The notes under the pieces were generated by a model, which made no database searches, was not told the origin of the DNA, and worked only from the letters and a program-made list of their open reading frames with translations. Made by a program: the position numbers and the translations under genes. From the NCBI GenBank assembly GCA_943789475.1, contig CALSUG010000006.1, forward strand, positions 62,001-126,000: a stretch of DNA of 64,000 bases, in the 5' to 3' direction. This DNA is from an uncultured Alphaproteobacteria bacterium (GTDB taxonomy: Bacteria; Pseudomonadota; Alphaproteobacteria; Micavibrionales; UBA1664). Shown piece after piece: positions 28,274-38,009 of this stretch (its first letter is position 1; each line of letters opens with the position of its first letter).

Positions 28274-31200
28274 CTACTCTATTTCTTCACCCATTAATTG
28301 ACGTTGGCGTTCCGCCTCATAGCGTTCTTCACTCGCTCTTACCAATTCATTTACAATTTCCTCAATAATTGCCGATGTTGCCGCGCTTGCTGTTTCGCCT
28401 TCTTCTGACATCGCAAAAACACGACGCTTAATTTCTGATCTTGCACTTCCCCCTGGAAAAGCTGCTGACAACATTTGACGCGCACGTGATGCTCCTAACT
28501 TTTCATACAAACGGTTGCGAATAGCAACATCTTCCGCTGAAGTAGATAATGCCCACAATTCAATTGGACCAAGCGTATTGATCAAATGTTGTTCGTATCG
28601 ACCATCACTTGTTCCCAAGACTAACAATGCTGGCGCCCCCGATGAACGAGGCCCCGTCAAACGATATCGAATAACATTACGTGCCGTGTTCGACAAACCA
28701 AAACGTTCTTGTGTATTATCAACAACACGATCCGAAATCGCCGTACCAAGCACCCAAACTCCCGTAGCAAGGTCAATCATATCATCACTAAAATCTTCCA
28801 ATAACTGTGATGTTAAAACAATTTGGACTCCACGCTTACGCCCCTCACGCACATCACGAATCAATTGTCCACGGACAGAATATGATTTACTTGTTCTATG
28901 AAATTCATCGTAACAAAGACGTTTAGGTGTTTCAGCAATATCCTGCAGTCGACGCTCGTGATACGGTTTATATTTATCTGGCATTTGATCAACGGCCTCT
29001 TTGGACATCCACCAACTACGCACCAGAGCGTGACGTGCCAACATGTACATGATAGATGTTTGGCGATCTGCCGTCTCATCCCCTTGAGGACACACATCCA
29101 TTAAGTCCAGAGAGCAAATTCGTGCATCCGTAATCTCAAATTTTGTTACTGATGACAAGATAGGAAATTCACGAATTGCCGATGTAATCATTCGCTCAAA
29201 TGCACTAATCACACTTTCTGCACTTCCACCAATTTGCGCCTCATCCAACAAGGCACGAATTTGAGGACGACGTGCCGCCGTAATAGCATCACCAAGAACC
29301 GGAACAGCATAACGTTGCGCCAAGTTTGCATAATGATATTGTTCAATATCATAAAATTTATCTACAACATCCCACCAATATGGATCTTCGGGCAAATGAA
29401 TATTATGCGCCTTTAAGGCATCATCAATTTCAACGTCTAAACGTGGAAGATATGGGCGCGCCTCTGCATTCGCCTCGACATCATTTCGCCATCTAAACAT
29501 TTCATCAATAACCAAACCTGATAATTGTTGTATCCCATCATAAGGACGGTCTGCACCAGGAGGAGTACATAACAACGTCAACAACTCAACAAGGTAAGAC
29601 CGTTCATCAATTAATGGTTCGCGCATACCAAGTTGTGTATCAAATGGATTAATCGCATATTCCGGTGTCATTTGCAGGCGGTAATAAGCCGCTTCATGTT
29701 GTCGCTCCTGTGGCAAAGATTCCTTAATTAAGGAAATCAATCCAGACGATGAAGGACCAATATCAATAACAGCAACATATGGCAGCTTACTGTTACCTGG
29801 CGCCAAAATTGTCGCAAGATTAAGCGTGTTTAACAAAACAGATTTACCAGCCCCTGGTTGTGCAAAAATAAGGTCAAACCATGTTGTTGTTAAATTGGTT
29901 CCTGTTTGATATGGCCACACCTTACCATCAGGTGTTCGCAACAATAACGCCCCTTTATCAAATGGTGATGATGGCCTTTGCCACGGTAATAGCTTCATAA
30001 CTTCGTGCATTGGAGCTACCGCTGTAGGAGCCGTTGAAGCGCATGCTATTCCCATGGCTGACGACATAACACAATCAAGAGGATCACCAACAACATTAGA
30101 AACCTGACAATATCCCCAGCTCTCTGCAGCCTGCATTAAAATCGAAATACGATCTTCTAACAAACCACGTTTTCCCTCTGGCGCCCATGTAGCCAATGAT
30201 ATACGTAACTTTACGACAGGCTCACTCCTTGATAACGCTTTCAAAGATTCCAATGATTTTTTAATCGTTTTGTTTACAGGATTTGTGATAGCCAAAAATG
30301 TTGCAATAGATGACTTAGCTGTTGTTGCTTCTACTCCACCAGATTCAATTAAAAAGGAAATACGATACGGAATATTGGCCTCGAATAACCTATTCAACAA
30401 CATTGGAAATGGTGACGGATCACTCGGCGCCAATGTCATGTCAATACCTCCCCACAAAAGGCTTCCAATTTGAACCATGCGGTTATTCAAAATTTTACCA
30501 TGAGCCGTGGTTAATTGTTGTCGAAGTGGTGGCCATAAAATATCTGAATAATCTATTTTTGATTCAGGCACACGTACTGGAATATTATCACCTGGCAATA
30601 CAGGACGCCATTGATCATTAGCCATGTCCGGAAACAAATTGTTACGTACAGCAGCCATTGCACTGTGTCCCGTCATCGTATCTGCACGAATACCCAACTC
30701 GTTCAATGCAGATTCAATTCCCATCACATATGATTTATGTCGAGCTCTCAATGGATCTAGTGCGGCTAGCGGATCTTGCGCACTAGATGCAGGAATTCGC
30801 TCTTGTTTTTGACGTTCTTCTGCTGCACGTTTTAACTCCGTTTCATTGAGAATACTAGGACGTGTCCATAAAACATAATAGCATTCTTCATGGATCATAT
30901 AATGCGACAAGTGACGTGCACGTTCATCCAACACGTCTTCAATTTCAAGACCAATATTACGGGCAGCAACCTTTGACGGATAGATTTCTTTTTCTGTTGT
31001 CGCACGAGATTTAGATGGATTGCGTGTAAAAAACACTTGGAGCGCATGACCTGGACGATCAAATCGAGATCCTAGCTTTACCGTCGCTGCCTCAAGAATA
31101 TGATTATATTCTTCTTGACCAATAATTTGACGAGAACCATCAACTTTCATATAGCTAATTAACGATCCATCTTCGGCTACCATTGTGAATTCATCATCTG

Positions 31201-31282
31201 CCGTTTCCAGGCGAATAAAAGATTCAATGGGCTGTTTTGCCAAAGTTACAAAAGGTGCAAAAAATTTACCGAGTCCGCTCAT
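28274..31282 (-). CDS. icmB: IcmB/DotO-like type IVB secretion ATPase
   Basis: 1,002-residue ATPase of the VirB4/TraU/IcmB class. Walker A FAQPGAGKSVLLNTLN lies near residue 470, followed by AVIDIGPSSSGLISLIKE, a hallmark of IcmB/DotO. YAINPFDTQLG and the Walker B-like RLCYDEFHRTSK also fit, as do DVREGRKRGVQIVLTSQ and WVLGTAISD. The N-terminal half carries the variable VirB4-like region. No other dot/icm gene apart from the small membrane protein downstream is visible. This is therefore a scattered or partial system, as in some alphaproteobacteria. It may power conjugation, effector export or an unknown process. Confidence 0.88.
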   Translation of the reverse strand: MSGLGKFFAPFVTLAKQPIESFIRLETADDEFTMVAEDGSLISYMKVDGSRQIIGQEEYNHILEAATVKLGSRFDRPGHALQVFFTRNPSKSRATTEKEIYPSKVAARNIGLEIEDVLDERARHLSHYMIHEECYYVLWTRPSILNETELKRAAEERQKQERIPASSAQDPLAALDPLRARHKSYVMGIESALNELGIRADTMTGHSAMAAVRNNLFPDMANDQWRPVLPGDNIPVRVPESKIDYSDILWPPLRQQLTTAHGKILNNRMVQIGSLLWGGIDMTLAPSDPSPFPMLLNRLFEANIPYRISFLIESGGVEATTAKSSIATFLAITNPVNKTIKKSLESLKALSRSEPVVKLRISLATWAPEGKRGLLEDRISILMQAAESWGYCQVSNVVGDPLDCVMSSAMGIACASTAPTAVAPMHEVMKLLPWQRPSSPFDKGALLLRTPDGKVWPYQTGTNLTTTWFDLIFAQPGAGKSVLLNTLNLATILAPGNSKLPYVAVIDIGPSSSGLISLIKESLPQERQHEAAYYRLQMTPEYAINPFDTQLGMREPLIDERSYLVELLTLLCTPPGADRPYDGIQQLSGLVIDEMFRWRNDVEANAEARPYLPRLDVEIDDALKAHNIHLPEDPYWWDVVDKFYDIEQYHYANLAQRYAVPVLGDAITAARRPQIRALLDEAQIGGSAESVISAFERMITSAIREFPILSSVTKFEITDARICSLDLMDVCPQGDETADRQTSIMYMLARHALVRSWWMSKEAVDQMPDKYKPYHERRLQDIAETPKRLCYDEFHRTSKSYSVRGQLIRDVREGRKRGVQIVLTSQLLEDFSDDMIDLATGVWVLGTAISDRVVDNTQERFGLSNTARNVIRYRLTGPRSSGAPALLVLGTSDGRYEQHLINTLGPIELWALSTSAEDVAIRNRLYEKLGASRARQMLSAAFPGGSARSEIKRRVFAMSEEGETASAATSAIIEEIVNELVRASEERYEAERQRQLMGEEIE

Positions 31283-31330
31283 TGTTAACAGTGTAAAGGC
31301 GTTCCATCGCGAAGTGAAGCGCTGTTTTAA

Positions 31331-31690
31331 CTATTTTACAATCATCGATGGACATTTTTCACCACCAAGAATATGCATATGCATATGAGGCACCTCTTGC
31401 CCTCCATGATCATCCGTATTAAAAATTGCGCGATAACCACTCCCCGACATTTTTTTTATTTCAACGATCTTTTCTACAGCACGATAAAAACCAACGATCT
31501 CTTCATCGCTAGCATTCCTTGAAAAATCGTTCAAATTAACATATGCGCCCTTAGGGATAATCAAGCAATGAATCGGCATTTGCGGATTAACATCATCAAA
31601 ACACAAAACATATTCATCTTCATAAACTGTATTATTAGGAATTTCACCACGCAAAATTTTTGCAAATATATTCTTAGAATTATAAATCAT
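31331..31690 (-). CDS. HIT-family nucleotide hydrolase
   Basis: 119-residue histidine-triad protein (HinT-like), hydrolysing nucleoside phosphoramidates or dinucleotides. The triad HMHMHIL near the C-terminus supplies the catalytic His, and IFAKILRGEIPNNTVYED is the family start. Complete and typical in length. Begins 3 bp from the stop of the M29 peptidase, so both are co-transcribed; the IcmB-like gene follows 48 bp later. Confidence 0.93.
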   Translation of the reverse strand: MIYNSKNIFAKILRGEIPNNTVYEDEYVLCFDDVNPQMPIHCLIIPKGAYVNLNDFSRNASDEEIVGFYRAVEKIVEIKKMSGSGYRAIFNTDDHGGQEVPHMHMHILGGEKCPSMIVK

Positions 31691-31692
31691 TC

Positions 31693-33102
31693 CTAAGCAT
31701 CTCCATTCAAAAATAACAATTCAGGGGCTGTCCATTTACCATCATCCATAATGATTTGGCCATCAGCATAAATTCTCCCTTCTTTACCCCACAACATGGT
31801 TGTAATATCCCAATGCAATCGTGAACGGTTACCATTATCCACATTCACGGGCGCCCCCATATAGTCAGTCATTGTATAAGCATCCCCTAAAGCGATATGA
31901 AATGATCCTCCAATTTTTTCTGCCAATACAATAGACGCAACATGCGTTTTCCAAAACGGATTAGTTCCTATACCAATTTCACCGACATAACGTGCACCAT
32001 CATCTGTTGCCACCGTTTGTTCAAAAATGTCCTGCCCTTTAACGGCAGAGAACTCTTTCAAATACCCATCAACAAATTCCATAGTAATATCTTCAATAAC
32101 TTCCGATTGAAAACCTTTTACCGCAAACTTTCCTTTAGCAACAACTTTACCATTCACACTATCTTTACGAGGAGCCGAAAACACCTCTGACCCCGGTATA
32201 TTGCGCGCCGTTGTTGAATTGCAAAAAGTAAATCCATCAATATCCATTGATAAATCCGTTCCATCATTATTCGTAAACCTCAGCGTCTTTACAGAGTTTA
32301 ACTTATCAATCAAAATTCCTTGAACAGATCCAATCTTATCCCAATCTTGATTACACATTGTAAAATAATCTCGTAAATATTGATCATAATCCAACCCGTC
32401 AATTTCTGCATCCATACGTGTTGGCACAACAGTTAGCGTCGAATGTATCTTACCTGACAACACCCACTCACGCAAAACATAAGCAGCCTTTTCGTAAGCC
32501 TTTTTTTGCATATCTTCCGTTTTTATAACTGTATGTTCTGGCAAATTATAAAGTGCCAAAATTCGATGTGTAATATGCGAACGTGTTAAGGCATATGTCT
32601 CACCAAAACTTGCTGCTTGTTCTTTTGTACAGTTATTCAAAAGAAGTGCTTTAAAATTTTCATCAAAAATAGACACATCGAATTTCACACCATCTTCAAT
32701 ACAACGATCGAACAAAAAACAACCAACCGCGCGAGCATGATCACCAATCTCCAACATAGGTACGTGCTTTTCTGTATCACTCACGTTATATAGCTGATCC
32801 GCCAACCCTTTTTGCAAGCTCTTTTCAACTGGGGGTGATACAAAGTCATGCCACGTCGGAAATGTTCCCCTATAAAATTGATCCCGGAATAATTTATGAT
32901 TTTCCATTCGCGCAGAGAATATATATTCCAAACGCTGAATACGATGCAACAAATCCAAAACGTCATCAGCATGCGCCATATCTTCTTCAGCTGCATCCAA
33001 CAACTTATCAGCATGGTCACGCCATAAGGATGGCACAGATGCCCATCGTGCAAGGCGCTCTAATCTTGAATTAAAGTAAGGAGATATGTTTTCTAATTTC
33101 AT
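31693..33102 (-). CDS. M29-family aminopeptidase
   Basis: Metallo-aminopeptidase of the thermophilic AmpS/AmpT (M29) family, releasing N-terminal residues from peptides in the cytosol. C-terminal metal and catalytic motifs visible in order: NIPGSEVFSAP, VGEIGIGTNP, AEKIGGSFHIALGDAY and SRLHWDITTML. The N-terminal lobe has low conservation. About 469 residues from ATG 33102 (MKLENISPYF); the frame opens at 33120. Lies 22 bp downstream of the GNAT gene and 3 bp upstream of the HIT gene. Confidence 0.9.
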   Translation of the reverse strand: MKLENISPYFNSRLERLARWASVPSLWRDHADKLLDAAEEDMAHADDVLDLLHRIQRLEYIFSARMENHKLFRDQFYRGTFPTWHDFVSPPVEKSLQKGLADQLYNVSDTEKHVPMLEIGDHARAVGCFLFDRCIEDGVKFDVSIFDENFKALLLNNCTKEQAASFGETYALTRSHITHRILALYNLPEHTVIKTEDMQKKAYEKAAYVLREWVLSGKIHSTLTVVPTRMDAEIDGLDYDQYLRDYFTMCNQDWDKIGSVQGILIDKLNSVKTLRFTNNDGTDLSMDIDGFTFCNSTTARNIPGSEVFSAPRKDSVNGKVVAKGKFAVKGFQSEVIEDITMEFVDGYLKEFSAVKGQDIFEQTVATDDGARYVGEIGIGTNPFWKTHVASIVLAEKIGGSFHIALGDAYTMTDYMGAPVNVDNGNRSRLHWDITTMLWGKEGRIYADGQIIMDDGKWTAPELLFLNGDA

Positions 33103-33123
33103 ACCCCAAGTATGGCGCACTCA

Positions 33124-33678
33124 TTAAACAGCGTCTAGTATCTTCATGAAATAATGTCCTGCAACATAGTGATCATCAACATATGCATATGCAGGATGCG
33201 TCGCATAGTTTTCATACCCTTGGGATTCATATAATTTAATCGCAACAACCTGTGTGTCTCGCACATCTAAATTAACGACTGTATACTGTCTGGATTTCGC
33301 TTGCTTTTCCGCACGTTGCAATAACATTTTAGCCAACCCCGCTTCTCTCGACCATGGCGCAACAAAATGAGATGTCAACTGTACTGCGTGGGACTGCGCC
33401 TCATTATTTTGTGGAGGATGAACCAGCACGCACGCCCCACAAATAGAACCATCCATACGTGAAAAAAACACATCACGCTGCGGCATAACGATAGCGCCAT
33501 TCCAAAAACGCTCCAACGTCTCACGTGCCGGTAAATTAACCCAACCAAAACCACCACCGTCTTGAATAGCCGCATCCGTGGCATCACATAAATCATTCAA
33601 ATCAGATAAAGACAACTCCACTTGAGCATGCTCTATCGTTAATTCTGGTTTGTTTTTTTGGATCGCATTTTGGGTCAT
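33124..33678 (-). CDS. GNAT-family N-acetyltransferase
   Basis: 184 residues with a GNAT fold: GACVLVHPP, LTSHFVAPWSREAGLAKMLLQRAEKQA (acetyl-CoA motif A region, with Arg but not the perfect Q/RxxGxG/A) and AIKLYESQGYENY near the end. The substrate is unknown. First gene of a GNAT-M29-HIT-icmB-tas run. It starts 52 bp downstream of the strong terminator that closes the glycosyltransferase gene, so its promoter is in that small gap. Confidence 0.85.
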   Translation of the reverse strand: MTQNAIQKNKPELTIEHAQVELSLSDLNDLCDATDAAIQDGGGFGWVNLPARETLERFWNGAIVMPQRDVFFSRMDGSICGACVLVHPPQNNEAQSHAVQLTSHFVAPWSREAGLAKMLLQRAEKQAKSRQYTVVNLDVRDTQVVAIKLYESQGYENYATHPAYAYVDDHYVAGHYFMKILDAV

Positions 33679-33729
33679 AGTTACCCCTTTTCAACATGTA
33701 ATATACATCACAAAATAGAATATTATAAA

Positions 33730-33758
33730 AAAGTGAATATTTGTATAATATTCACTTT
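33730..33758 (-). terminator. intrinsic terminator of the polysaccharide-locus glycosyltransferase gene
   Basis: A perfect 12-bp stem (AAAGTGAATATT / AATATTCACTTT) with a five-base loop, followed on the minus strand by a further T-run. It closes the 33803-35035 gene and separates the polysaccharide locus from the GNAT operon. Confidence 0.75.
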
Positions 33759-33802
33759 AAAATAGCTTAACAACGAATTGTGGCAATACCATGTTACTTT
33801 TT

Positions 33803-35035
33803 TCAAACACCCAGAGCTTTCAGCATTTTTTTCATATGAATTGAAATCAAATTATTTTGCAATAAATATTGATATCCATTTTCCCCGTATTTTGCACGCT
33901 GTTTTACTGTCATTTTATAAAATTTTTCTATACCAGACACAATATCAGAAACGTTTTCAGCCTCGCAAGACACGCCACATCCACTTAACTCAACCGTATT
34001 ATTAGGATCACCAATAGCGTACAAAACAGGCCTTTTAGCAAACATATAATCATTCATTTTTGTAACGCTTGCACCATAATCATACAGTTTCTTTTTACGA
34101 GTTCCCACATAGGCCAGGTGAATATTTTTTAAAAAATAATGCATTTGATCAGATTCAATCGAATCAAAAATATGAACACGGTGATTAATTTTTAAATCAT
34201 ACGCTTGAGCCTTAAGCTCTTCTTTTTTAGCACCTTTTCCGACGATAACGCAGTGCACCTCATCATTGACTTGAACCATGGCTTCTAAAAATTTATCCAT
34301 GGCGTTTGCCTCCCCCAAAGAGCCTGTATACCCAACAAAAAATACTCCCTTTTTTTGCAACGTATCAATATGATCAATATAATCTTGTGGCGGCTTTTTA
34401 TGGTTTTTAAGATTCAAATTTGATTCAACAAAACCATTTGGAACATGCAAAAATTTGTTATCTGCCAAACCATGCTCCTTCAAATAAGATTCACAATTTT
34501 GAGGTACCGCTGTAATAAGATCAGCACGTGAACATGCATAATTTTCAGCGCGTTGCATCAACCATATCAATGGATTATACGATCCAGATTTTGACAATTC
34601 CATCAAACTTAGTGGCCACAAATCACGAATATCAAAAACTAATTTCGCTTTATTTTTTTTTGCTAAAAATCGCGCCGCAAAAATTACAAATGGTTGCGGA
34701 GACGATGCAATAACAATATCATATTTACGTTTATGCCTACGCGCAATAACATATGATTTCAACGTAAACCAAAACATTGAAGACAATCGCCCCATTACAC
34801 TCGCTGGATTATAACTTCTTGTTCCCTTAACCCAAAGATAACGAATATCATCAATATGTTCTGTAGATACATTCCCATCGACAACAGGTTGTTTGTATCG
34901 GGCATGAGCATAAGATGACGCCATGATTGTTACATCATGGCCCATTTCAGTTAGCGTCTTTGCCCACTGATAATTTCTAAAAACCATCCCATGTTTTCGA
35001 GAACCTGCAAATTGTGAAAGTATAAGAATTTTCAT
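33803..35035 (-). CDS. GT4-family glycosyltransferase
   Basis: 410 residues with the GT-B fold of family GT4 (WbuB/WcaI-like). N-terminus MKILILSQFAGSRKHG, acceptor-domain KLVFDIRDLWPLSLMELSKSG, and donor-domain VGYTGSLGEANAMDKFLEAM. Located at the end of the polysaccharide cluster on the minus strand and closed by a strong terminator. It probably adds one sugar of the repeat unit on undecaprenyl phosphate; the linkage cannot be read from sequence. Confidence 0.88.
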   Translation of the reverse strand: MKILILSQFAGSRKHGMVFRNYQWAKTLTEMGHDVTIMASSYAHARYKQPVVDGNVSTEHIDDIRYLWVKGTRSYNPASVMGRLSSMFWFTLKSYVIARRHKRKYDIVIASSPQPFVIFAARFLAKKNKAKLVFDIRDLWPLSLMELSKSGSYNPLIWLMQRAENYACSRADLITAVPQNCESYLKEHGLADNKFLHVPNGFVESNLNLKNHKKPPQDYIDHIDTLQKKGVFFVGYTGSLGEANAMDKFLEAMVQVNDEVHCVIVGKGAKKEELKAQAYDLKINHRVHIFDSIESDQMHYFLKNIHLAYVGTRKKKLYDYGASVTKMNDYMFAKRPVLYAIGDPNNTVELSGCGVSCEAENVSDIVSGIEKFYKMTVKQRAKYGENGYQYLLQNNLISIHMKKMLKALGV

Positions 35036-35141
35036 GTAATTAATTATTAATAAAAGATCTCTGAATTCAATTTATAGTCAATACACTCTACCATAGAGGT
35101 TAAAGTAGATTATGCTCTTTTTTGCAACATTAGCAAGAATA

Positions 35142-36434
35142 TTACGACAAACCACAATCCTTTAGTAAAGCTTCTTTCAATTTAGGTTTGTTTTCCAAAC
35201 AAAGGGATTTTTCACCAAACTTTCGCACCAATTCACTAACCATGTTTTGACGATCATTCACCGATACGCCACACCCATGAAAATCAAAATCATCATAAGG
35301 ATTTCTAAACAATGCATCAGGTATTTTTCCACTCACTAAATCCAAATATTTTTGAGCAACCATTTTAGACGACCAATTATGTTTCACAAACAATTGAGCC
35401 TCCAATCCTATTTTTTTACATTCATCTGGATTGGATAACAGATAAATCACTGCTTTTTTCAACTCATCTTTTGATGGTTTTATTCGATAAGTAGGAGGCA
35501 CATCAGCACCACTCACACTATTTTTAATCATTGGCAAATTATACCCACCAATAATAGAGGGCTTTTCAAACCAAGCAGCCTCTGCATCTAAACCCGACAT
35601 AAGCGTATCTGAATAAAGTTCATTAATAACAAAGTTACATTTACTCAACTGATTTAAAACTTCAGCATGAGGCATCCCAAGCAACTCTTTATATTCAAAT
35701 CCAAAGACACCTTCTTTTTGTATTTCCTGAACAACGTCTCGAATAATATCACTACCTTTTATTTTAGGATTTGAGGGTGCATGTAAAATTAACGACTTTT
35801 CATTACTCTCCGCCCCCTCGTTTGAATAGGTACAGTAAAAGGGTAACCCCATATATAGTAAAGGAATGTACGAACGAGTACTAAATTGTGACGTTGTCGG
35901 CGTATCAACTAGATACGTCGTATATTTTACCTTTTTATCTATCTTCTTTTTCTTGATATAAGTATCAAATCTAATTCTTCTCGCGCTTTTACCTACCCAA
36001 CCACCATTCAAATATGGAGGCCGCGCTTCCGATCCCAGCGCGATATCAACCGTAGTTTTTCCCAATAAATTTAATATACATCTATCAACATATCCGCCCA
36101 AATAACTATAATTTGCAGAAAATATAAAAACATCATAACGACATAAAAACCATGGAAATAACAAAACCTTAAAAACAAAAACAATTGGGTACAACACAAT
36201 AAAAAGAGACAATTTTTGCCAAAATTTGTGCGTTGAATTAACAATGATATCATTCAAGAATGTAATCCACTTTTCGATCAACATCCTTGATTTTTCATGC
36301 TTGTAAAACGGATGCGTTCGCTCATAAAAAAAGTAATTATCCACCCCCAACGCGTCAAATCCACGTTGTAAATTCGAATGATACCCTGCGATTTCACGAC
36401 CAACCAATGATATAATACGTTTATTACTTTTCAT
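35142..36434 (-). CDS. glycosyltransferase-like protein with membrane-associated segment
   Basis: About 430 residues, weakly resembling GT4 enzymes: a late segment LNQLSKCNFVINELYSDTLMSGLDAEAAWFEKPSIIGG and a C-terminal LEAQLFVKHNWSSKMVAQKYLDL similar to the end of many glycosyltransferases. Between about 75 and 105 is a hydrophobic stretch (FIVLYPIVFVFKVLLFPWFL) suggesting membrane association. I start at ATG 36434; the frame extends to 36452. Divergent from the flippase gene across 64 bp. Function by resemblance and context. Confidence 0.7.
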   Translation of the reverse strand: MKSNKRIISLVGREIAGYHSNLQRGFDALGVDNYFFYERTHPFYKHEKSRMLIEKWITFLNDIIVNSTHKFWQKLSLFIVLYPIVFVFKVLLFPWFLCRYDVFIFSANYSYLGGYVDRCILNLLGKTTVDIALGSEARPPYLNGGWVGKSARRIRFDTYIKKKKIDKKVKYTTYLVDTPTTSQFSTRSYIPLLYMGLPFYCTYSNEGAESNEKSLILHAPSNPKIKGSDIIRDVVQEIQKEGVFGFEYKELLGMPHAEVLNQLSKCNFVINELYSDTLMSGLDAEAAWFEKPSIIGGYNLPMIKNSVSGADVPPTYRIKPSKDELKKAVIYLLSNPDECKKIGLEAQLFVKHNWSSKMVAQKYLDLVSGKIPDALFRNPYDDFDFHGCGVSVNDRQNMVSELVRKFGEKSLCLENKPKLKEALLKDCGLS

Positions 36435-36497
36435 GTTTTCCTTGAACCCCAAAATCTATTAGAGTGTTAATGCAAGATATAAAAGAAACAACAATAT

Positions 36498-37940
36498 GTG
36501 TCCATGATAAAAGATTTCCTCAAACATTCCGCCATTTATGGTATCGGAAAATTTATTACCATGGTCATTGGGTTTGTGACCCTACCTATAATAACGACAT
36601 CACTGTCACCTGCAGAATATGGAACTTTTGACCTTTTAAGTCTCTGCCTTATCCTGTTAAATTTATCAATTGCCATGGAAGTTTCACAAGCCGTTGCCCG
36701 TTTTATCAACGAGCAAACAGACAAAAAAGATAAACAATCCTATGTTTCCACGGCGTATTTCTTTTCTTTTGTCATGTATTGTATTGCTGGCTTAATCATC
36801 TATTCCATGCAATCCCATATATCACAATGGATATTGAACGATGTTACACAGTCACACTTAGTCCTATATCTTATTCCCTGGCTATTCCTACACGGTAGCT
36901 TTACTTTTATCACCAATCAGTTTAGGTGGGAAAACAAACCACGAGAACAAACATTTCTTATCGCACTCAATGGCGTTTTAACATTGGGTTTTATGTCCTA
37001 TTTTTTAATGATTATATCACCATCAATTGAAATCTTGATCGTTTCCTACCTTCTTGCCCTATCTATCTCCACCGCTATTGGCTTTATCCTTGTTAAGCAA
37101 CACACAATTATGGCATTCACGTTTTCACCTCAAAAACTAAAAGTAATGCTCTTATTTTCACTACCGCTTGTACCGTCTAGTCTTGCTGTATTTGGACAAA
37201 GCTATACCGATCGCCTCATGATCGCGCAAATAATTGATCTTGAAAACGTTGGAATTTATGGCATTGCATTTAAAATTGCCAGCCTACTAAGCGTGATTAC
37301 AGGCATATTACAACTATCGGCCGTTCCATTGATTTACAAACATCACAAAGAAGCCGACGCACAACGTAATTTTGGAAAGGCGACTAACCTCTATATATTT
37401 ATTATACTATCCACAATATTAGGTATCAGCCTTTTTACCCCTGAATTATTTCATTTTTTCATCGGAAAATCATTTGAAGGAGCCATCATTTTTGTTCCCT
37501 TACTATTAACAGCCATCGCGTTTCAGAGCCTATCTGTGTTCACACCGGGATTATCTATTGTCAAAAAAACGCATTACATCGCCGCTATTAACATTGTTGG
37601 TTTGGGTATCAATATAATTTTGAATTATATAATGATCGATCATTATGGATTAATGGGGGCCGCCCTTGCCACAACCATAACATCCGCATTAATATGCGTT
37701 GCCAACACTATCGTTAGCCAACGCCATTACACAATCAATTATGATTATTTAAAAATCTTATTTGCAATGATTGTGACTGGCCTTGTCATTTCGATCACTT
37801 ACCTCACCTCACCGACATCAATCAATATCAACTTCTTCATTACAAAGGTATTAATAACAATAACCATCATAGGTGTGATTGGTTACCCTCTTATTTATCG
37901 TGACATTTCTGTATTAATCAAAGATCATCACAGAAAATAA
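36498..37940 (+). CDS. Wzx-type polysaccharide flippase
   Basis: 480-residue membrane protein with about 12-14 spans of the MATE/MOP exporter superfamily. Family-like segments are HSAIYGIGKFITMVIGFVTLPIITTSL at the start and GIYGIAFKIASLLSVITGILQ in the middle. It would flip the lipid-linked repeat unit to the periplasm. It starts at GTG 36498 or ATG 36504. First gene of the plus-strand sugar-nucleotide run; no wzy polymerase is recognised in the window. Confidence 0.87.
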   Translation: MSMIKDFLKHSAIYGIGKFITMVIGFVTLPIITTSLSPAEYGTFDLLSLCLILLNLSIAMEVSQAVARFINEQTDKKDKQSYVSTAYFFSFVMYCIAGLIIYSMQSHISQWILNDVTQSHLVLYLIPWLFLHGSFTFITNQFRWENKPREQTFLIALNGVLTLGFMSYFLMIISPSIEILIVSYLLALSISTAIGFILVKQHTIMAFTFSPQKLKVMLLFSLPLVPSSLAVFGQSYTDRLMIAQIIDLENVGIYGIAFKIASLLSVITGILQLSAVPLIYKHHKEADAQRNFGKATNLYIFIILSTILGISLFTPELFHFFIGKSFEGAIIFVPLLLTAIAFQSLSVFTPGLSIVKKTHYIAAINIVGLGINIILNYIMIDHYGLMGAALATTITSALICVANTIVSQRHYTINYDYLKILFAMIVTGLVISITYLTSPTSININFFITKVLITITIIGVIGYPLIYRDISVLIKDHHRK

Positions 37941-38009
37941 ACGACCTTGTTGCCCTATCATCACTATGCTAATAATTGATCAAAATTAGATAGTAAAAAG
38001 GGTAATGTC

